From CAWIHA01 sp963835855 (GTDB taxonomy: Bacteria; Acidobacteriota; Terriglobia; Bryobacterales; Bryobacteraceae): DNA of 64,000 nucleotides. Each line of letters begins with the position of its first letter. The first letter of the stretch is position 1. Both the position numbers and the translations under genes were made by a program. The notes under the pieces were generated by a model. That model searched no databases, had not been told where the DNA came from, and saw only the letters and a program-made list of their open reading frames with translations. This document shows, piece after piece, positions 1 to 8,579 of the stretch. The DNA is taken from positions 40,453 through 104,452 of the forward strand of contig CAWIHA010000035.1 in assembly GCA_963835855.1 (NCBI GenBank). Direction: 5' to 3'.

Positions 1-13
1 ACGTCGCTCAGGA

Positions 14-1177
14 TCAGATAGCGCACAGGCGTATGAGCGCGACCTCAGGCGGGGCACCGACCCGGGACGGCACGCCGACCGTCCCAATGCCGCGCGTAAC
101 CCAGAGCGAAGAGCGGTTGCGCCGGTAGAGGCCATAGATGTAAGGCGTGTAGAAGCGGGCGAAGTTAAGGTCCTCGTGGAGTATCTCGACCGTAACTTGG
201 CCGCCGTGCGTATGGCCGGAAATGGTCAGGTCCCATCCCCGCTCCTCGGCCAGATTGAAGACCTCGGGGTTGTGGGAAAGCAGGATATTCACCACACCGG
301 GCATCATGAGCCCCTCAGTGCCCGCCAAATAGCGCGATCCCATGCGCTGGTAATCCACTCCGGCCACATTCAGTGTGGCATCGCCGAAACGGAGGGGCAG
401 GGCCTGCTGGCGCAGGAAACGGATTCCGGCGCGGGCGCCCATCCCGGCCGCCTCATCTTCCACGTTGGCGTAGACTTCGTGATTGCCCAGGCAGCCGAGG
501 ATGCCGGCGCCGGCGCGGAGCCGCGCGAGCTGCCGCACACAGGCCTCGAGCGGGTCGGCGCGCGAGGTAATCAGATCTCCGGTCACCAGCGCTACATCGG
601 CGCGCAGTTCGTTTGCCATCCCGACCGCGCGCGCGACTTCGCGCTCGCTCAGAAACGGGCTCAGGTGGATATCGCTGAGCTGCACCAGACGGAGCCCGTC
701 CAGGTCTTTCGGCAGGTTGGGCATGGGCACGCTGATCTCGCGCACGCGGAGACTGGTGCGCTCGATGAACATGCCGTAGCCGAGCGCGGCGAAGGGGGCC
801 GCAACGAATGCGCCCCCCGCCGCGCGTATGAACCAGCGCCGCTCCGCATCGAACCGTGGCAGCCGGCGCCACAGAAGCAGAATGAAGTACGCGCCGAGCG
901 AGGCCAGGGTCCACAGCGCCGCCGTGCCCCGCACCCATGCCACCAGGGGCGAGGACGGCACGAAGAAATACACGCCCCGGAAGCCGCCCAGCATCCCGAA
1001 TGCGATCCAGCTCGATATCAGGAACACGGCCACCCAAATCATGCGCCGGAGCGCCGGCGAGCGCCGCGCCGCCTCACACTCCAACAACCAGCTACCAAAT
1101 TGAAATTGGATCCCGATAACGGCCGCGACCGCCAACAGCGCCGGCGCGTGCCGCCCGAGACGAGTGAAAATCCCCAT
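14..1177 (-). CDS. Membrane-anchored metallophosphoesterase (YkuE/YaeI-like)
   Basis: A 387-residue calcineurin-like phosphoesterase. The N-terminal part (about residues 12-140) holds four hydrophobic segments. The catalytic domain follows, with the two-metal motifs in order: LSDIHL (D169, H171), GDL (G200-D201), GNHE (231-234) and GHTHGGQ near residue 321. Homologues act as envelope phosphodiesterases or pyrophosphatases, including UDP-diacylglucosamine pyrophosphatase-like enzymes. The substrate here cannot be told from sequence. RRWFI at about 113-117 resembles a twin-arginine motif, but it follows membrane segments, so Tat export is only a possibility. The gene is monocistronic with an ATG start. 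Confidence 0.9.
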   Translation of the reverse strand: MGIFTRLGRHAPALLAVAAVIGIQFQFGSWLLECEAARRSPALRRMIWVAVFLISSWIAFGMLGGFRGVYFFVPSSPLVAWVRGTAALWTLASLGAYFILLLWRRLPRFDAERRWFIRAAGGAFVAAPFAALGYGMFIERTSLRVREISVPMPNLPKDLDGLRLVQLSDIHLSPFLSEREVARAVGMANELRADVALVTGDLITSRADPLEACVRQLARLRAGAGILGCLGNHEVYANVEDEAAGMGARAGIRFLRQQALPLRFGDATLNVAGVDYQRMGSRYLAGTEGLMMPGVVNILLSHNPEVFNLAEERGWDLTISGHTHGGQVTVEILHEDLNFARFYTPYIYGLYRRNRSSLWVTRGIGTVGVPSRVGAPPEVALIRLCAI

Positions 1178-1261
1178 CGTTCCCGCACCGGCAGCGCACG
1201 GTATAAACGGCTGCTCCTCCGGGAGCTTTCCCGGGCTTGCTGGCTTTGCTGACGGCTTCCC

Positions 1262-2938
1262 TCATTGTACCTGCACTGCTGTCCGAGACTTCTGGTTCCA
1301 CAGATACACAAGACCCGGCTTCGCATTGCCCGAGCCGCATGCCACTGCGTTGTCCGAGAAACGGACCCTGGCTCCAGGCAAACCCCGTCCGATCCTCTCT
1401 TGTAGCTCTTCCCGGAACAGAAAGACGCCATTCGGATGGCCGGGCACGTTAAGAATGCAGATTTCCGTTCCGATCGCGCGAGCGGCGCCGGCGCGCCGCT
1501 CCATTTCACCGGCGATGCGGTCTGCCCGTTCGATAAGGTCCTTGTATACCCAGACGTTATAGCTCACACCGGCAGCCTGGATCACCAGAAACAGAAACAC
1601 CAGACCGCGGAGAGAGCACCGCTCCAGAATCGTGGCGAGGAACAACGCCATCCAGAGGGACGGCCAGTAAAGATACCTGCTGTGCAGCAGCGATGGCTGA
1701 ATCCAGCCAATCACGTTTGCGGCGGAAAGAGCGCTCAAAAGAGTCAGGCCGATCAGGGCCCACTGCCTGCCTTTCTGATTTACGCAAGAACACCCGGCGA
1801 TGACTACCACCAGACAGCCAAACGAGATCAGGATTGCCATTGCCCACAAGGAGTCAGGGATGGTTGTGTTGATGGCGAAGACGGGCAGAGCCAGAGAATT
1901 GACAACCAGCCAGTAGACAGATTTCGCGGTCAGCGCGGAGTAAACAGAATGCCCTTGGCTATAGCCGTAGCCGCCCAGGCCTTTGTAAATCAGAAAACGG
2001 ACGGTGACGAGCACGCCGATCGAAGCCCCCGTTGCCGCAAAGAAGGCCAGGGCTTTGGTTCTTCCAATTGGTTCGAGCCGCCAGAGCCGGCGTGTCAAGA
2101 CCAGCGTGGCCATGAGGAGGCCGGCGGAATACGCGCTCTCCTTGTTCAGCACGGCTAGAACAAGGCAAGCAAGGGACAGCACGCCATAACGGGTCACTAC
2201 TCCGGGCGCCCGCCAGTGTTTCAGAAAAAGGATCAGCGCCAGAAAGCTGAACATGGCCGCCAGCAAATCGAACCGTGCGGCCGGCCAAAGAACAGCTTCA
2301 AAATGGATTGCACCCAATCCAAAGACGAGTGCAGCCAGCCGGCCGGCTGAGCGGCTCAACCCTAGCTGCACGGCCAGCAGGCTCGCCAGTACGGCGTTCA
2401 AAGTGTGGATCGCGATGTTCTGAATATGATAGCCCCAGAGATGCGGACCAAACACGGAGTAATCCAGCCAAAGCGAAAGAAAAGTCAGCGGCCTGTACAT
2501 CCCATCAGGTTGGGGCGCCACAAAGAGGCGCGCTATCGCTGAGAGTGAAGTGAGTCCGGCGCTGATGTGACGATGGGTCCAATCGTGATGCTGGAGGTTG
2601 ACGCCGAGGGAGGGCAGATACACCGCCGTCACGAGAGCCGCAAGCAGCAGCGAAAACCGCAGGCCGCCGAGCCGGCCGAGCCAGGCAACACCGGGCGATG
2701 CAGCACGGATTGCGCCGAATTTGGTGTGCGCGAGCAAACGAGTGAGCACGAATCCGCCATTCAGCAACAGCAGCGGCTTATACGCACTCTGCGCGGGAAA
2801 GGACCAGGGACCGATGTGCAGCGTGAACCGGCCCGGCGCGAAGACGAGAGCCAGATTCAGGGCAAGCAGAACCAGGATTGCAAATGAAAGCCGGCCAAAG
2901 ATGCCTTGCCAGACTAGCCGAATGCCGTTCAGACTCAC
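1262..2938 (-). CDS. Polytopic membrane protein, GT-C/TMTC-like
   Basis: A 558-residue protein with roughly 11-12 hydrophobic helices and a soluble C-terminal tail. The segment YRPLTFLSLWLDYSVFG followed by WGYHIQNIAIH resembles the conserved loop of TMTC/PMT-type membrane proteins (YRP-L-S--LDY-LFG---GYH--N---H). A role in transferring a sugar from a polyprenyl-phosphate donor is therefore plausible, but no catalytic residue is assured. The start is GTG, and TATACT lies 8 bases upstream of it, so the transcript may be leaderless. The gene is divergent from the PfkB kinase gene, and its codon use looks somewhat less GC-biased than its neighbours. Confidence 0.65.
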   Translation of the reverse strand: MSLNGIRLVWQGIFGRLSFAILVLLALNLALVFAPGRFTLHIGPWSFPAQSAYKPLLLLNGGFVLTRLLAHTKFGAIRAASPGVAWLGRLGGLRFSLLLAALVTAVYLPSLGVNLQHHDWTHRHISAGLTSLSAIARLFVAPQPDGMYRPLTFLSLWLDYSVFGPHLWGYHIQNIAIHTLNAVLASLLAVQLGLSRSAGRLAALVFGLGAIHFEAVLWPAARFDLLAAMFSFLALILFLKHWRAPGVVTRYGVLSLACLVLAVLNKESAYSAGLLMATLVLTRRLWRLEPIGRTKALAFFAATGASIGVLVTVRFLIYKGLGGYGYSQGHSVYSALTAKSVYWLVVNSLALPVFAINTTIPDSLWAMAILISFGCLVVVIAGCSCVNQKGRQWALIGLTLLSALSAANVIGWIQPSLLHSRYLYWPSLWMALFLATILERCSLRGLVFLFLVIQAAGVSYNVWVYKDLIERADRIAGEMERRAGAARAIGTEICILNVPGHPNGVFLFREELQERIGRGLPGARVRFSDNAVACGSGNAKPGLVYLWNQKSRTAVQVQ

Positions 2939-2988
2939 ACCACACGAGTATACGGCGGCTTCACCCGCCGCACGCTACAATCGAAAGC
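2939..2988. promoter_or_regulatory. Divergent promoter region with two TANNNT boxes close to start codons
   Basis: On the minus strand TATACT (2952-2947) ends 8 bases before the GTG at 2938. On the plus strand TACAAT (2976-2981) ends 7 bases before the ATG at 2989. No Shine-Dalgarno sequence is visible for either gene. A -10 box at this distance would start transcription at or next to the start codon, which implies leaderless mRNAs. Confidence 0.5.
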
Positions 2989-3906
2989 ATGTCGCTGGTG
3001 GTGGTTGGATCCGTGGCTTACGATGGCGTAGAAACGCCTCACGGACGCGTCGAGCGGATGCTGGGCGGCTCCTGCACCTATGTGGCTCTGGCGGCGAGTT
3101 ACTTTACGGAAGCGGCCGTCGTCGCCGTGGTCGGCGAGGACTTCTCCCCATCGGACGCCGAGCTGCTGGCCAGCCACGGCATCGATCTGGCGGGCCTCGA
3201 GCGCGCGCCCGGCAAGACGTTTTTCTGGTCGGGGGTCTACGCCGCCGACATGAACGATCGCACCACATTGCGCACCGATCTGAACGTCTTTGCCCATTTC
3301 AACCCCAAGCTCCCCGAGCACTACCGCTCACAGCCGTACCTCTTTTTGGGCAACATACAGCCGGCGCTGCAACGCGCGGTCCGCCAGCAGATGAACCGCG
3401 TGCGCATCGCCGGCGGCGACACAATGAACTACTGGATCGAAAACGCCCGCGAGGAGCTGATCGGGACGCTGAAGGGCTGGGACTTCCTGCTGATCAACGA
3501 CAGCGAAGCGCGCCAGCTTTCGCGCCACCACAACTTGCGGCGCGCGGCAGAGACCATCTTGACCATGGGCCCGCGTACGCTCATCGTGAAGCGCGGCGAG
3601 TTCGGCGCAATCCTCTTTCGGAACGGCGATCACTTCATCGCACCCGGATACCTGCTCGAGGACGTTTTCGATCCCACCGGCGCCGGCGATTCCTTCGCGG
3701 GCGGGTTCTTCGGATACCTGGCGTCCTGCGGAATCGATTTGAAGGCCCCGCACGCCGATCCCGGCGAACTCCGCCGCGCCGTGATCTATGGCTCGGTGAT
3801 GGGCAGTTTCTGCTGCGAGAAATTTGGTGTGGATCGCTTACGGACGCTGACGCGCGCTGAGATCGATGGCCGTTTTGAGGAATTCAAGAACTTCACGAAG
3901 TTCTGA
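2989..3906 (+). CDS. PfkB-family carbohydrate/nucleoside kinase
   Basis: A 305-residue ribokinase-fold enzyme. It shows the N-terminal GS/GG substrate loop (VVVGSVAYDG, then MLGGSCTYVALAAS) and the C-terminal PfkB signature DPTGAGDSFAGGF, which holds the catalytic aspartate and anion hole. The family phosphorylates sugars, nucleosides or related alcohols; the substrate is not recognisable. I chose ATG 2989 over an in-frame upstream start at 2878 because homology begins at MSLVVVGS and a TACAAT box sits 7 bases ahead. The 3' end lies just before a membrane glycosyltransferase-like gene, which suggests co-transcription. Confidence 0.85.
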   Translation: MSLVVVGSVAYDGVETPHGRVERMLGGSCTYVALAASYFTEAAVVAVVGEDFSPSDAELLASHGIDLAGLERAPGKTFFWSGVYAADMNDRTTLRTDLNVFAHFNPKLPEHYRSQPYLFLGNIQPALQRAVRQQMNRVRIAGGDTMNYWIENAREELIGTLKGWDFLLINDSEARQLSRHHNLRRAAETILTMGPRTLIVKRGEFGAILFRNGDHFIAPGYLLEDVFDPTGAGDSFAGGFFGYLASCGIDLKAPHADPGELRRAVIYGSVMGSFCCEKFGVDRLRTLTRAEIDGRFEEFKNFTKF

Positions 3907-3937
3907 GCGAGTCCGCAAGAACAAGGCCGGACCCGCC

Positions 3938-5467
3938 ATGCGCCCCGTTGGCTCGGCGCTGCATGCCGCGGCAATCCTCGCGGCCTTCGCCGCCATGAGC
4001 GCCGCCTCGATCGCGTTCTTCTATTCGCGCGGGTGGCTGCTTTATTACGGTGACGCCGTGGCGCACCTGAATATCGCACGGCGCATGGTCGATTCGCGCA
4101 CGTTGGGATGGGGGCAAGTGGGCACGGTGTGGCTCCCCCTGCCGCACTTTCTGATGCTGCCGTTCGTAGGCACCGACCGCCTGTGGATGACGGGCCTCGC
4201 CGGCGCGATTCCTTCCGGCCTCTGCTTCACACTGGCGGGGCTGCTTTTTTTCCTCACCATCCGCCGTGTCTTCGCCTGTGCGGCGGCTGCAACGGCGGCT
4301 TGCCTGCTGCTCGCGCTCAACCCCAACCTGCTCTACCTGCAATCGCTCGCCATGAGCGAGCCGGTGTTTCTGCTCGCGCTCACCGCGTTGCTGTACTTTT
4401 CGGTGCGCTTTCGTCAAGAGCAATCGCCCGGCTCCGTGATTGCGGCGGGCATCGCAGCAGCGGCTGGGTCGCTAACGAGGTACGAAGGCTGGTTCCTCAT
4501 CCCCTTCGTAACGTTGTATTTTCTGATTGTGGCGCGCCGCCGGCACCTGGCTTCCGCAATCCTGTTCGGCGCAATCGCGTGCCTCGGCCCGCTCTGGTGG
4601 CTGGCGCACAACTGGTGGCACTTCGGCGACGCGCTCGAATTCTTTCGCGGCCCATACTCGGCCAGGGCCATTTACCAGCGGGCCCTCGGCACCGGCCAGG
4701 CCCGCTACCCAAGCGACCACGACTGGCGCCAGGCCGCGTTCTATTTCCGCTCTGCAGTGGTGCTGTGCGCAGGCGCGCCGCTCGCCTGGCTGGCGCTGGC
4801 CGGCGGGGCGGCAGCGCTTCTCCGCCGCGCCATCTGGCCGCTTCTGCTGCTCGCCTTGCCCCCGCTGTTCTACATCCTAAGCATGCATTCGGCGGGCACG
4901 CCGATTTTCATACCCCACCTGTGGCCGCATAGCTGGTACAACACGCGCTACGCACTCGCCGCGCTGCCGCTGCTCGCATTTGCCGCAGCCAGTCTCGTCG
5001 CGAGCGCACCAGCGCGCTGGCGCCCGGCCACCGCCGGTGTGGTGGTCCTTGCGGCCGTCGCGCCCTGGCTGGCGTACCCCCGAGCGGAAAGCTGGGTGTG
5101 CTGGAAAGAGTCGCAGATCAATTCCGAAGGCCGGCGCGCATGGACGCGGGAGGCCGCTGGATACCTGCGCCAGCACTACCGCCCCGGCGATGGCATTCTG
5201 ACCTCGTTCGGCGATTTGACCGGCGTTTTTCTCGAGGCCGGTATTCCACTCCGCGAAACCCTGCACCAAGACAACGAACCGCATTGGATGGCAGCCGTCG
5301 CGCGGCCCGACCTCTTCCTGTGGGAGAACTGGGGCCTCGCAATGTCCGGAGACAAGGTCGCCGCTGCAATGGGCCGGACGCGGAAAACCGGGCCGCGATA
5401 TGATTTAGTAAAGACCATCGCAGTAAAAGGAGCGCCGGTGATTGAGGTGTACCGGCGAGCCGAATGA
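3938..5467 (+). CDS. Membrane glycosyltransferase, PMT/ArnT (GT39)-like
   Basis: About 509 residues with 10 or more membrane helices. The first periplasmic loop carries YYGDAVAHLNIARRMV, a D-containing motif in the place of the catalytic aspartate of GT-C enzymes, and WLPLPHF follows. Such proteins transfer a sugar from polyprenyl phosphate to lipid or protein acceptors on the outer face of the inner membrane. An upstream in-frame start at 3866 would overlap the kinase gene by 41 bases; ATG 3938 leads directly into the first hydrophobic helix and is preferred. The stop overlaps the ATG of the next gene (ATGA), which suggests translational coupling. Confidence 0.7.
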   Translation: MRPVGSALHAAAILAAFAAMSAASIAFFYSRGWLLYYGDAVAHLNIARRMVDSRTLGWGQVGTVWLPLPHFLMLPFVGTDRLWMTGLAGAIPSGLCFTLAGLLFFLTIRRVFACAAAATAACLLLALNPNLLYLQSLAMSEPVFLLALTALLYFSVRFRQEQSPGSVIAAGIAAAAGSLTRYEGWFLIPFVTLYFLIVARRRHLASAILFGAIACLGPLWWLAHNWWHFGDALEFFRGPYSARAIYQRALGTGQARYPSDHDWRQAAFYFRSAVVLCAGAPLAWLALAGGAAALLRRAIWPLLLLALPPLFYILSMHSAGTPIFIPHLWPHSWYNTRYALAALPLLAFAAASLVASAPARWRPATAGVVVLAAVAPWLAYPRAESWVCWKESQINSEGRRAWTREAAGYLRQHYRPGDGILTSFGDLTGVFLEAGIPLRETLHQDNEPHWMAAVARPDLFLWENWGLAMSGDKVAAAMGRTRKTGPRYDLVKTIAVKGAPVIEVYRRAE

Positions 5468-6270
5468 ATATACCATTCACGAAAGCGCACGGGGCGAAGA
5501 ACGACTTTCTGCTTACGTGGCTGAGCGATGCGCCGCGCGAGAACCTCCCGGCCGTGGCCCGCGCCATTTGCGACCGCCACACCGGGGTGGGCGGCGACGG
5601 TTGGATGCTGGTAAAAGGCCCGCCGGAAGGCGCCGATTATCATGCTTCCATCCGCCTGTTCAATGCCGACGGCAGCGAGCCCGAGATCTCCGGCAACGGG
5701 ACGCGCTGCGCGGCGGCGTTCCTCATGGATGTAGGTATGGCTGGCGCGGACGAGGTTCGCATCTGCACCGGCGCCGGGCTTAAGCACCTGCGGTTGATCG
5801 AGCGCGATGGCCTGCGCTACGCTTTCGAAATGAATATGGGCAAGCCGGTCTGGTCCGAAGACCAGCTTCGGCTCAGCCTGCCGCTGGCCCGGGGACCGCA
5901 GGAAGTCGCCGCACTCCACGCCGGCAACCCGCAATGCGCCGTCTTCGTCGACGGCTTCGATTTCGACTGGCGAGCGATGGGCGCCGAAATCGAGGCGCAC
6001 CCAGCTTTTCCCCAGCGCACCAACGTATCCTTCGTGCGGCGCATCGACGAGCACACCCTCGAGGCCCGCTTCTATGAGCGCGGAGTCGGCGAGACGATGA
6101 GCTCCGGCACCGGCTCGACGGGCGCAGCAGCCGCCGCAGTGCTGCGGGGTTTGGCGCGAAGTCCGATCCGTGTTTTGACTCCAGCCGGCCCCCTCGATTT
6201 GCGCTGGGACGACGATCTGTATCTGGCAGGACCCGCCGAGATTGTCGCCGGCGGGGAATTCTATTCGTAG
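5464..6270 (+). CDS. dapF: Diaminopimelate epimerase homologue with both catalytic cysteines replaced by serine
   Basis: A 268-residue protein with the full two-lobed DapF architecture. Lobe 1 has NADGSEPEISGNGTR, where the DapF signature has cysteine before GNG; here it is S76 (codon TCC 5689-5691). Lobe 2 has ERGVGETMSSGTGS, where the family has ACGTG; here it is S214 (TCC 6103-6105). In classical DapF these two thiols act as the acid/base pair that interconverts LL- and meso-diaminopimelate. Length and flanking residues are otherwise normal. It may be a serine variant of DapF, a racemase for another substrate, or inactive. It overlaps the upstream glycosyltransferase gene by 4 bases. Confidence 0.85.
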   Translation: MNIPFTKAHGAKNDFLLTWLSDAPRENLPAVARAICDRHTGVGGDGWMLVKGPPEGADYHASIRLFNADGSEPEISGNGTRCAAAFLMDVGMAGADEVRICTGAGLKHLRLIERDGLRYAFEMNMGKPVWSEDQLRLSLPLARGPQEVAALHAGNPQCAVFVDGFDFDWRAMGAEIEAHPAFPQRTNVSFVRRIDEHTLEARFYERGVGETMSSGTGSTGAAAAAVLRGLARSPIRVLTPAGPLDLRWDDDLYLAGPAEIVAGGEFYS

Positions 6271-6348
6271 TGGCCGGGCCGCGACCGCGAAGGGGCGATT
6301 GCCGCTTGTTTCCGCGCGGCTCGGAGGGACAGCAGCTCAGGAAGGAGC

Positions 6349-7680
6349 ATGATGGAAAGCGTAGGAATCCAGTCGAAAACATGTGCGCAGCAGCTCGAGG
6401 AAAAGATTCGGGCCAAGACGGCGCAGGTCGGTATCGTGGGGCTCGGTTACGTGGGCCTGCCGCTGGGAGTCGAGTTCGCAAAGGCCGGATTCGCGGTCAC
6501 GGGCATCGATATCGGCGAATCGAAGGTCCGGCAGGTCAATGCCGGTGAGTCGTACGTTCTCGACGTGCCCACGAGCACCTTGGGTCCGCTCGTCAAGCGG
6601 GGCAAGTTGCGCGCCTCGACCGATTTCGCGGCCATCTCCGGTCTCGACACGATCAACATCTGCGTGCCGACGCCGCTGCGCAAGACCAAAGACCCGGATA
6701 TGAGCTACATCGACGCAGCCTGCCATGAGATCGCAAAATACATCCATCCCGGCATGCTGATTATCCTCGAATCGACCACATACCCGGGCACCACCGACGA
6801 ATTCGTCCTGCCGATGCTCGAGAAATCCGGTCTTCGCGTCGGGCACGACATTTTCCTGTGCTTCTCGCCCGAGCGTGTCGATCCGGGCAACCCCAAGTAT
6901 CAGACGGTCAATATTCCGAAAGTCGTCGGCGGCATCACTGCCGCCTGCACCGAGCTTGGCTCTCTGTTTTACGCCCAGGCGCTCGAAAACGTTGTGCCGG
7001 TGAGCTCGACGCGCGTGGCGGAAATGGTCAAGTTGCTCGAGAACACGTTCCGCATGATCAACATCGGCCTGGTGAACGAGCTGGCGCTGATGTGCGATCG
7101 CATGGGCATCAACGTCTGGGAAATCATCGATGCCGCGGCTACAAAACCGTTCGGCTTCATGCCGTTCTATCCTGGTCCCGGCTTGGGCGGCCATTGCATC
7201 CCCATCGATCCGTTCTACCTTTCCTGGAAGACCCGGCAGGCGGGCATCGAGGCGCGGTTCATCGAGCTGGCCGGCTACATCAACGGCCAGATGCCGCACT
7301 TTGTCGTGGAAAAGGTGCAAAACGCGCTCAACGGCCAGACCAAGCCGCTGCGCGGCTCGCACGTGCACATCATGGGTGTGGCGTACAAGAAAGATATCGA
7401 CGATCTGCGGGAGTCCCCCGCCCTGGACGTCATCCACCTGCTGAGGCGCCACGGCGCACGCGTGACGTATAGCGATCCGTTTATTGCCAAAATCGCTTTC
7501 GACGGACTCGACCTCGCCGCCGAACCGCCGGAGAAAGCGGCAGCCGCAGCGGACTGCGTCGTCATCATCACGAACCACTCGGCGTTCGACTACAGCAGTC
7601 TCGTCAAGCGCGCGAAGCTCATCGTGGACACGCGGAACGCGCTCAAGGGGTTCAGCTCGGAAAACATCATCAGGCTGTAG
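6349..7680 (+). CDS. UDP-N-acetylglucosamine/-hexosamine 6-dehydrogenase (WbpA/WecC type)
   Basis: A 443-residue nucleotide-sugar dehydrogenase that oxidises C6 of a UDP-hexose or UDP-N-acetylhexosamine with NAD+ for surface polysaccharide. The NAD site is VGIVGLGYVGLPLG (residues 27-40). The middle has FSPERVDPGN, typical of the UDP-HexNAc branch. The catalytic cysteine C283 lies in GLGGHCIPIDP, and the C-terminal UDP-binding domain follows (GVAYKKDIDDLRESPA). AGGAG lies just upstream; with tandem ATGs at 6349 and 6352, the second has the better spacing. No polysaccharide cluster surrounds it, so the exact substrate is open. Confidence 0.88.
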   Translation: MMESVGIQSKTCAQQLEEKIRAKTAQVGIVGLGYVGLPLGVEFAKAGFAVTGIDIGESKVRQVNAGESYVLDVPTSTLGPLVKRGKLRASTDFAAISGLDTINICVPTPLRKTKDPDMSYIDAACHEIAKYIHPGMLIILESTTYPGTTDEFVLPMLEKSGLRVGHDIFLCFSPERVDPGNPKYQTVNIPKVVGGITAACTELGSLFYAQALENVVPVSSTRVAEMVKLLENTFRMINIGLVNELALMCDRMGINVWEIIDAAATKPFGFMPFYPGPGLGGHCIPIDPFYLSWKTRQAGIEARFIELAGYINGQMPHFVVEKVQNALNGQTKPLRGSHVHIMGVAYKKDIDDLRESPALDVIHLLRRHGARVTYSDPFIAKIAFDGLDLAAEPPEKAAAAADCVVIITNHSAFDYSSLVKRAKLIVDTRNALKGFSSENIIRL

Positions 7681-7800
7681 CGCCAACCAGCCCGCTCGCT
7701 TGGCGTGCGGCTTGGGCAGACCGCCGACTCCCGGACCGCGAGCGTAAGCGAACGTCCCGCGTCGTGCCGCTATTACGCCGCGCCCACGCGCCAGCGCCAA

Positions 7801-8421
7801 TCAGTGCATCGTCTTCAGATACTCGCCGGTGGTTGCGTCTACCAGAATCGAAAAGCTGCTGGTGGCGGCCGACTCACCCCAAATCACGCGCCAAGCCGGG
7901 TTCTGATAGCGCGATTTGGCTTCGAGCACGAATTTCATGGGGCTATCCGGGTGTTTTTTGGCGTAATCCGCGCCCTTCTTCATCGCGGTTGCGTAAGCCG
8001 CGGTCGCGTCCACCTTGAAGCTCTGAACGAAAAACGGCTTCTGTTGGCTCCCCTCGGACCAAACGTCCTCCGGGCCGCCGAAGACGCCTTGCGGGAGATT
8101 GCTGGGCGCCGATTCAACCACCGAGTAGGTGTAGCGGCGCGCCCGGTGGCGCTGCTCCGATACGAACGTGCACTCCCACGCACCCGCCTTCCCACCCTCG
8201 CTTTTGACCTCTTTCAGGTCGATGTTTGACAAGCTCAGAGGCTTGGCGTCTGGCATCCAGGCCCGCGCGACGACGTACATGCGCTGGAAAGCAAGCTGCG
8301 AGGAGACGGGCTCCGCCGGCTTCTCTGGCTCCTTCTTGGTGGCCGGTTTCGGCTCTTCCGAACAAGCCGTCATGAATAGCAGAACTGGCACGCAAGCTAC
8401 GGCTAGGTGAATTCGTTTCAT
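7801..8421 (-). CDS. Putative lipoprotein of unknown function
   Basis: A 206-residue protein with a lipoprotein signal peptide: positively charged MKR, a hydrophobic core and lipobox MTAC with the acylated cysteine at position 20. A Pro/Lys/Glu-rich linker follows (about residues 21-40). The C-terminus PAWRVIWG...SFSILVDATTGEYL resembles a PepSY-type strand pair, although no PepSY domain can be asserted. It probably faces the periplasm. It is convergent with the UDP-sugar dehydrogenase gene. Confidence 0.7.
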   Translation of the reverse strand: MKRIHLAVACVPVLLFMTACSEEPKPATKKEPEKPAEPVSSQLAFQRMYVVARAWMPDAKPLSLSNIDLKEVKSEGGKAGAWECTFVSEQRHRARRYTYSVVESAPSNLPQGVFGGPEDVWSEGSQQKPFFVQSFKVDATAAYATAMKKGADYAKKHPDSPMKFVLEAKSRYQNPAWRVIWGESAATSSFSILVDATTGEYLKTMH

Positions 8422-8522
8422 GTCTGTTTACCCAATAAAGCATCATTCTAACCGAGCGCGCAAGCAATCGGGAGGTGCCGGTTGCCAGATCGCCGCGCTC
8501 TCGCCGGAATAAGATCAGATTT

Positions 8523-8579
8523 GATATGATCCACGTGCGGCCCCAAGGCGGTGCTGTGGCCGGCGGTTCTTGAAAGCGG
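8523..8579 (+). promoter_or_regulatory. Probable promoter and leader of the heptose kinase/isomerase pair
   Basis: ATATGATCC near 8525 contains a good -10-like hexamer (TATGAT), and TTGAAAG precedes the ATG at 8580. No convincing -35 is visible. This is a weak call based on spacing and base composition. Confidence 0.3.

Noticed and set aside
176..1252. Long plus-strand frame opposite the metallophosphoesterase
   Set aside because: Antisense shadow in GC-rich DNA; no domain, and the minus-strand frame carries all conserved motifs.
2598..3860. 420-codon plus-strand frame across the divergent promoter
   Set aside because: Overlaps two well-supported genes out of frame, and its product is Arg-rich without motifs.
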